A stretch of 5,684 nucleotides of DNA, taken from contig JAUZPS010000332.1 in the NCBI GenBank assembly GCA_030705945.1, forward strand, positions 1-5,684. Reading direction: 5' to 3'. The notes under the pieces are model-generated. The model was not told the origin of the DNA, made no database searches, and was given only the letters and a program-made list of their open reading frames with translations. Source of the DNA: Bacillota bacterium (GTDB lineage: Bacteria; Bacillota; Clostridia; Acetivibrionales; DSM-2933). The position numbers and the translations under genes are program-made. This document shows positions 1 through 5,000 of the stretch, in pieces (positions within the stretch are counted from its first letter, which is position 1; each line of letters begins with the position of its first letter).

Positions 1-100
1 ATAAAAAGCAATTAATCTTTTACATTTGCCTATCGCAAAATAACGTTAAAGCGTTCGTTATTTTGCGATAGGCAAATGTAAGATTAATAGTGCTTTTTAT
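1..100. repeat. Long near-perfect palindrome with 45-nt arms
   Basis: Arms 1-45 and 56-100 are complementary almost throughout, around the 10-nt loop TTAAAGCGTT. The inner 26 bp (20-45 with 56-81) are perfect. Further out there is one 2-nt bulge on each arm (near 18-21 and 89-91), then eight more pairs with A5/T5 (1-8 with 93-100). The left arm begins at base 1, so it may extend outside. A miniature inverted-repeat element or a very long bidirectional terminator are both possible. Confidence 0.75.
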
Positions 101-125
101 ATACCTTAAAGCATCAATTGCTCAT

Positions 126-190
126 AAAAATGCTCCCTTCATGATAGACAGATGAAATAATGATCTGTTTATTATTAAGAGAGCATTTAT
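126..190. repeat. Imperfect 26-bp palindrome
   Basis: Arms 128-153 and 163-188 pair at 22 of 26 positions by Watson-Crick rules. Two more are G-U on the plus strand (147/169, 143/173) and two are mismatched (140/176, 136/180); the loop is 9 nt. No U-tract follows directly, so it is not a standard terminator. It looks like a partly decayed palindromic element or a structured 3' region. Confidence 0.6.
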
Positions 191-203
191 TATGGGGAAA
201 TTA

Positions 204-242
204 GAAAAAGCGCCAAGGATTTGCAAGCCTTGGCGCTTTTTC
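204..242 (-). terminator. Bidirectional intrinsic terminator downstream of the xylanase gene
   Basis: The arms GAAAAAGCGCCAAGG (204-218) and CCTTGGCGCTTTTTC (228-242) pair perfectly over 15 bp around a 9-nt loop. The nine inner pairs GCGCCAAGG/CCTTGGCGC are GC-rich and are flanked by A5/T5, so a U-tract follows the stem in either direction. It begins 44 bases after the xylanase TAA. A gene converging from the left of the window could share it. Confidence 0.92.
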
Positions 243-286
243 ATAGGAATTTAAATCGCCTAATCTTCCTCAACTATTAGCATTAA

Positions 287-1558
287 TTATTGATTTAGTA
301 CAAAGGTTGTAACGCTTCTAGCTGGAAGACTAGCTGTAAAAGCACCTCCAGATACAGTAACCGAAGCTCCTGCAGCTAAATTTCTGCTTCCGTCAGTTAT
401 ATATGAAGATCCTTTGGACGCGGATCCATTCTTCAGAACGAATTTCTGGTTTAATGCAGAAGTACTTTTGTTAATTGCAACAATAACAACTTTGCCGGAA
501 CCTGTGTAGGCTGAAATGTAAACGTTTGAATTTGGATTCTTTGTCGCGTCAACCCTCACATATCCTGGACGAACATATTTAGTGAAATGAGCCATCATAT
601 AACCACGCTTGCTTATTTGTCCATTCTCTTTTATAAGACCGTAGCTCCTGCGGATATACCACCAAACATATGCATTGAACTCTGCATCTGTCATACCGGT
701 GTTTATATGCTGAGCGACATCCAATGCTTCTGGCCAGCGATCTCCTGAATTGTCATCACTATTTGGTGTGTATACTTCTGTCATCCAGAGATCTTTTCCT
801 GCTCCTTTTTGTTTGAAAAGAGGATATGGGAAAGCGCTGTACTGGGTTCCATATGTGTGAGTACCAAGAATGTCCAGATTAGCAAGAGCTTTTGAATCAT
901 TTAGAATAGGGTCTGACATACTCTTCGTAAAATTAAATGACTCAGGAGCAATTACCTTGCAGTTAATTGATCCGGCATTGTTTTTCATAAAGGTAAGTAT
1001 TTCTTGTGGAGTCCACCATGTCCATTCGGATGCATAATCAGGCTCATTTTGGATAGAGATTGCATATAGATTCACACCGTTATTCTTCATGTATGTAACG
1101 AAATCATTAAGGTGCTGCGCATATGCGGCGTACTTACTAGCTTTAAGTCGCTTTTGTCCTGCTTGGCCATTACGAGTGAAGGTCTCAACCATATCACTTG
1201 GAGGATTCCAAGGAGAAGCAAAAACTATTCCTCCATGCGAAATCGCGCTTTTTGCAGTTGGTAATTCTTTGGACCAATTATTTTTATTTGGGTCTACAAA
1301 GATTCTACAAATAGTCAAACCTAACTGATTTGTTCCATTACCAAAAGCTGTTTCCCTTTGAGCTGCTGTCAAATCTCCAGCCCAAGCTACGGAGTTCATT
1401 CCTCCAAAACCTCTGATCACTTGTTTTTTTGCTGATAAATTAACTGTTACATCGCTTGCTGCTGAGACTTCAGCAGGTGAAGGTATGGCTAACGTTACAG
1501 ATAATGCAGTTACGCAAGCCAATAATACACTGATCGATTTTCTGACATTCTTAAACAT
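287..1558 (-). CDS. xynC: Secreted GH30 subfamily 8 glucuronoxylanase (XynC-like)
   Basis: Complete 423-residue gene, ATG to TAA. It encodes an endo-xylanase expected to cut beta-1,4-xylan at sites set by (4-O-methyl)glucuronic acid side chains, outside the cell. Residues 1-33 are a signal peptide (basic MFKNVRK, hydrophobic core, likely cleavage after VSA). The rest is a GH30 (beta/alpha)8 barrel with its side beta-domain, formed mainly by the C-terminal ~90 residues. Visible landmarks are RGFGGMNSVAW (49-59), acid/base Glu172 in QNEPDY, nucleophile Glu261 in WMTEVY, and YIRRSYG (301-307). By spacing, Arg304 matches the arginine that binds glucuronate in Bacillus subtilis XynC. Length and end (SVTTFVLNQ) match that 422-residue enzyme as I remember it. 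There is no dockerin, CBM or SLH module, so it is probably freely secreted. The start is supported by GGAGG six bases upstream. Terminators on both sides imply monocistronic transcription. Family call is very firm; activity is inferred. Confidence 0.96.
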   Translation of the reverse strand: MFKNVRKSISVLLACVTALSVTLAIPSPAEVSAASDVTVNLSAKKQVIRGFGGMNSVAWAGDLTAAQRETAFGNGTNQLGLTICRIFVDPNKNNWSKELPTAKSAISHGGIVFASPWNPPSDMVETFTRNGQAGQKRLKASKYAAYAQHLNDFVTYMKNNGVNLYAISIQNEPDYASEWTWWTPQEILTFMKNNAGSINCKVIAPESFNFTKSMSDPILNDSKALANLDILGTHTYGTQYSAFPYPLFKQKGAGKDLWMTEVYTPNSDDNSGDRWPEALDVAQHINTGMTDAEFNAYVWWYIRRSYGLIKENGQISKRGYMMAHFTKYVRPGYVRVDATKNPNSNVYISAYTGSGKVVIVAINKSTSALNQKFVLKNGSASKGSSYITDGSRNLAAGASVTVSGGAFTASLPARSVTTFVLNQ

Positions 1559-1564
1559 AGATTC

Positions 1565-1569
1565 CCTCC
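1565..1569 (-). promoter_or_regulatory. Ribosome binding site of the xylanase gene
   Basis: On the minus strand GGAGG, within TGGAGGG, lies six bases before the ATG at 1556-1558. This is a near-ideal Shine-Dalgarno and it fixes the start. No CCUCC-like anti-Shine-Dalgarno was seen in the leader, so direct masking of this site is not obvious. Confidence 0.9.
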
Positions 1570-1594
1570 ATCAAATAAATTATAATGTACTTTA

Positions 1595-1734
1595 TTGAAT
1601 GCGATTCAGACTTTATATCGTGTTTCAATTTCCTTGACTATAGATAAGCAAATGAAGTAAATTCATCTAAGCTTAATTCCTACAGCCTTCACGTTATTGG
1701 TTTTGGTGAATTCCCCATAATAAATCGCATTCAA
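1595..1734 (-). promoter_or_regulatory. Predicted structured 5' leader of the xylanase gene
   Basis: Read on the minus strand, TTGAATGCGATT (1734-1723) is perfectly complementary to AATCGCATTCAA (1606-1595), giving a 12-bp closing helix around 116 nt. Inside are a 5-bp hairpin TTCAC/GTGAA (1710-1706 with 1692-1688, 13-nt loop) and, directly next to it, a long hairpin. The long hairpin pairs GGCTGTAG with CTATAGTC (1687-1680 with 1643-1636, two G-U pairs), TAAGC with GCTTA (1675-1671 with 1649-1645) and ATGAA with TTCAT (1666-1662 with 1656-1652), with a 5-nt loop. The closing helix ends 25 nt before GGAGG. The layout resembles a riboswitch or other cis-regulatory RNA, but it matches no class I recognise. 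A miniature inverted-repeat element is the main alternative. Confidence 0.45.
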
Positions 1735-1738
1735 GTTA

Positions 1739-1766
1739 AATATATCATATTGAAAAGAATTGTAAA
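1739..1766 (-). promoter_or_regulatory. Candidate sigma-A promoter of the xylanase gene
   Basis: On the minus strand, TTTACA (1766-1761) and TATATT (1744-1739) are separated by 16 nt; each differs from the -35/-10 consensus at one position. Transcription would begin near 1732, so the RNA would start inside or just before the first arm of the 12-bp leader helix. If the true start is a few bases downstream, part of that arm would be lost. AT-rich DNA gives many chance matches, so this remains a prediction. Confidence 0.4.
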
Positions 1767-1914
1767 TTAAATATCTTACGAACTTGTAGCATTTTCTTGT
1801 AATAATATGAAATTAGCCCCATATACTTGCGATATTGTATATGTTAAGCGCTTTATAATACAGCGGGCATTGTAATTATGCCTTAAACATTTTCTATTAA
1901 AGTTCCTAATGTCC

Positions 1915-1942
1915 AGTATAAGCGCTATTAATCTATAATCAA
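1915..1942 (-). promoter_or_regulatory. Second, more distal promoter candidate
   Basis: On the minus strand, TTGATT (1942-1937) is followed after 16 nt by TATACT (1920-1915). The palindrome AGCGCT sits in the spacer immediately before the -10. It lies just past the terminator of the upstream gene and would give a leader of about 350 nt before the xylanase start. It is weaker than the proximal candidate and could be a chance match. Confidence 0.25.
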
Positions 1943-1960
1943 TAAAGAGGTCCATATAAC

Positions 1961-2000
1961 TAAAAAGGACAGATTGACGTTTTAAGTCAGTCTGTCCTTT
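1961..2000 (-). terminator. Intrinsic terminator after the large surface-protein gene
   Basis: On the minus strand the arms AAAGGACAGA-C-TGAC and GTCA-A-TCTGTCCTTT (2000-1986 and 1978-1964) pair over 15 positions with one C/A mismatch and a 7-nt loop. Two or more further U residues follow. It begins 38 bases after the TAA of the surface-protein gene and separates it from the xylanase unit. Confidence 0.85.
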
Positions 2001-2038
2001 CGCAACTTATATATATTAAAATCATTATTAATCTGAAA

Positions 2039-5000
2039 TTACATTATGTTAGGCGCAATGTATATTCTTTGCTCGTAATCCTGCGCTCCGACTGACCCGT
2101 TATTTCCGAAGTAGTCAATATAATCTACTTGATTACTGTTGAAATCTACTTGAGAATAGAATAGTTTAGACGAAACTTTTTTAACAGTTCCAGCTTTTGC
2201 AGTATATTTTACTTTGATAGCGATTTTGGGGACAGATTCGAGTGAAAGCGTAGTATCTCCATATTGATCAATACTTATTTTCTGAGCCATTAGTTTGTAT
2301 CTGCTGAAACCATTGCTACCTTGGCTTACCTTATGAAGAACCAGACCGTTAATATTGGCAGAAACCTGATACCTTCCTTTATTAAGTCCAGAAGCTATTT
2401 GATTGACAGTAAAATAGTCATAAGGCGCTGCAACAGAGAGGACTGTCACGCCTGCTGGGAAGATTTCGTTAAATGAAGCTATCGAAAACTGCAGATCGTC
2501 AGCATATTCTAAATATTGTACATCATTATCTACATTGGTTGCAGCTGAAGCTGTAATGGAGGATATAGTTGCAGGGAGCGCATTTATATAGTAATGGTTG
2601 GAATCAGAAGTTATACTTGAGCCACTTTCTACAGCTATTCTTTCCAATTGTGGAACTATGCCTGATGTACTTATAAAATATATTTTCTGATAATTACTTC
2701 TCATAAATCCACCAATATATTCTGCGTAACCTTCTGCAGTTCCCAATAAAGGCGCTGGTGGTGGAACGTCAACTGATGTGTATTGAGCGTCACCGTCAAT
2801 AATAAGCGGATTATTTGTAGATGGATCATCTATTGTTCTTATATTTGCCGCGCCATCAGCAAATACTACAACAAACTTTGAAGAATTTATATCAGGTGAA
2901 TTGTCAAGCACATAATAGGCTCTTCTCATACCATCACCGATATTTCTCATAGGAATATTTGTTCCCTCCAAAAATTCGCCCTGGTTTTGCAGACTGTCGA
3001 TGTATTGTTTTAAAAATTCAACATTAGCCGGGCGGGATAATGAGAATAATGCGTTATTATACGCGTCCATAGCAACGTCGGCAGTTTTTGCATAACTTAT
3101 TATACCGATTCTTGTATCGGTGCCGGCAAATTTATCGATAAATGCTTTAGCAGCTGCTTTTTCCTCAATTAACTTAGAGTTGAAGTATTTTTTCAGATCA
3201 TTAATCAATGATGGATTACCCTTATCAATTATATTGATGCCAGCTGTAGCGGATCTTATTGATTTAGCAATTATCTTACCGTTTATTGTAAAATTTGTAC
3301 CGCTCAGATAAACTGTGCCATTAGGCGCATATATTATTCCATTTATACTGCCGTTATCGCAGTTTATCCTGACATCACTATTTGAATATATACACATGGA
3401 TGCTCCTGCGTCTTGAGATACATTGGTTCCATTAATGGTAACAGTTCCGCTGGCTGCAACCAATCCGTTCCCATTATATGAATCTGGTTGGATTGTCAGA
3501 TCGCCGTCAGCATAAACCGGGCAATCAAAGCTCAAGGTTTGTCCAGTGGGCAGATTTGACTGGGAGGACATATAGTACTTACCGCGCGCTTGGGCATCCT
3601 GCCTTAGTAAATCCAGAGATGCAGGGACCATACCTGTTACTACAGATACGTTGCCTGGGACATTATAAGCTGCTCCATTACTCAGGACGCAGGAACCTTC
3701 TGTAGGAACTGAGCTTCCTGATATAGTTCCACTTTTGAATTCAGTTCCCCATGTTGCTGATATTGATGACACAGCTTCAATATTGCCTTCATAGGTAGCG
3801 GCATATGAAGCAGTATTGAATGATATTCTGCCGTTGGAATGAATTCTTCCTTTCACATATACACCGGTAGATTCAAAGTACAATATGTCTTTATTTAAAG
3901 ATGTATCAGTTTCTCCTGAAAATAGAGTATAGTTAAAAATATCATCATTTAAAATATTTGATCCGTCAGATGGTCCCATACTTGCAGAAGTATCCAGCGC
4001 TAATACAATTTCTTTATTTTTCTCCTGCGCCTGAATATCAACATCACTTGCTAATGAGTACTCAAGATTTTGTGTATCGAATGGCTTCAAAGTAGGAAGC
4101 GCGTTTGTAGCAGGTGTTACACGCGAGATATTCAATATTTTTACATCTGATGGTACAACTGGAGCTAAGTTGGCAACTACGCTGTTTGGAGGTTCAGGTG
4201 TAACAAGTGTGTTTCCAACATTAGTACTGGTAGGTGTAGGGATAGGAGTAGAAGTAGCTGTAGGAGTGGCTGTATTGGTAGCTGTAGGAGTAGCTGTAGT
4301 ACTTGCAGCGGAGCTGGTTGGCGTTGGAGTCTGAGTGTTGTAGGATACAATAGGAGTATTGATTGGAGTGGCTGTTGGAGTGGGCGTTGGGGTTTTGGTT
4401 GGTACAGGCGGTAAAGGTGGTAAAGGTGGCGCAGGTGGCGCAGGTACAATACTGTAGTTATTCTTATACACCTTAAATTCGTTAATACTAGCCCATGAGC
4501 CGTTTCCCGATCCAGTTACCGTAATTCGCACATAACGTACACCATTTGCTAGAAAATAATCTGCTTGTACATCATCTGATTCGGTATTGTTACTTCTATC
4601 AACCTTCATAACCCAATTAATGTTGTTCGATGATACGTCTATCCTGTATCTGTTTATCGAGCCAGCATTCTTTTCCCAAAAAACTTCCGTACCTGCGATA
4701 TTGAAAAATCCACCAAGGTCTACCTGTAAATAATGACCAACTTTGGCATTTGCAGCGCACCATCTCGTAGATGTATTCCCATCAACTGCATAGCTTGGGA
4801 AGTAATTATTGGCTGGCGGATAATAGCCAGGGTTAAAGCCTTGATAAGGATTATACATAGATCCTGGATAGTAAATGTTATTGATTGCCGGATTATAATT
4901 AAAATATTGAGAATCTGATAAAGCCATTTTATTTAATGCAATATTTTGCATAGTTGGTGTCGGGGTGTTAGTAGGAGTATTGGTAGGCGTTTTTGTAGGA

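Larger units (their letters stand above)
1735..1960 (-). other. Non-coding upstream region of the xylanase gene
   Basis: No convincing gene is seen on either strand between the upstream terminator and the structured leader. The region holds the promoter candidates, two AGCGCT palindromes (1847-1852 and 1921-1926) and a small hairpin GGCAT/ATGCC near 1866-1882. The AGCGCT sites recall the centre of catabolite-repression (cre) sites but lack the conserved outer bases, so no regulator is assigned. Confidence 0.5.

Noticed and set aside
1..242. CRISPR array or tRNA gene in the hairpin-rich left end
   Set aside because: There are no regularly spaced direct repeats with unique spacers and no cloverleaf or T-loop signature; the structures are plain inverted repeats.
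1089..1328. Plus-strand open frame of 79 codons
   Set aside because: It lies fully antisense to the GH30 gene, has no ribosome binding site and encodes nothing recognisable; it is a shadow of the real gene.
1625..1637. Extra small hairpin TCAA/TTGA in the xylanase leader
   Set aside because: Only four pairs, and it overlaps two bases of the more stable long hairpin, so it was not counted as part of the leader fold.
1841..1860. Catabolite-repression (cre) site around AAGCGCTTT
   Set aside because: The central AAGCGCTTT fits, but the outer TG...CA bases expected of a cre site are missing on both sides.
4177..4449. Minus-strand 90-codon Leu/Pro/Gln-rich frame
   Set aside because: It is another frame of the Thr/Pro linker repeat in the large gene; its Leu-rich composition comes from shifted TPT codons.
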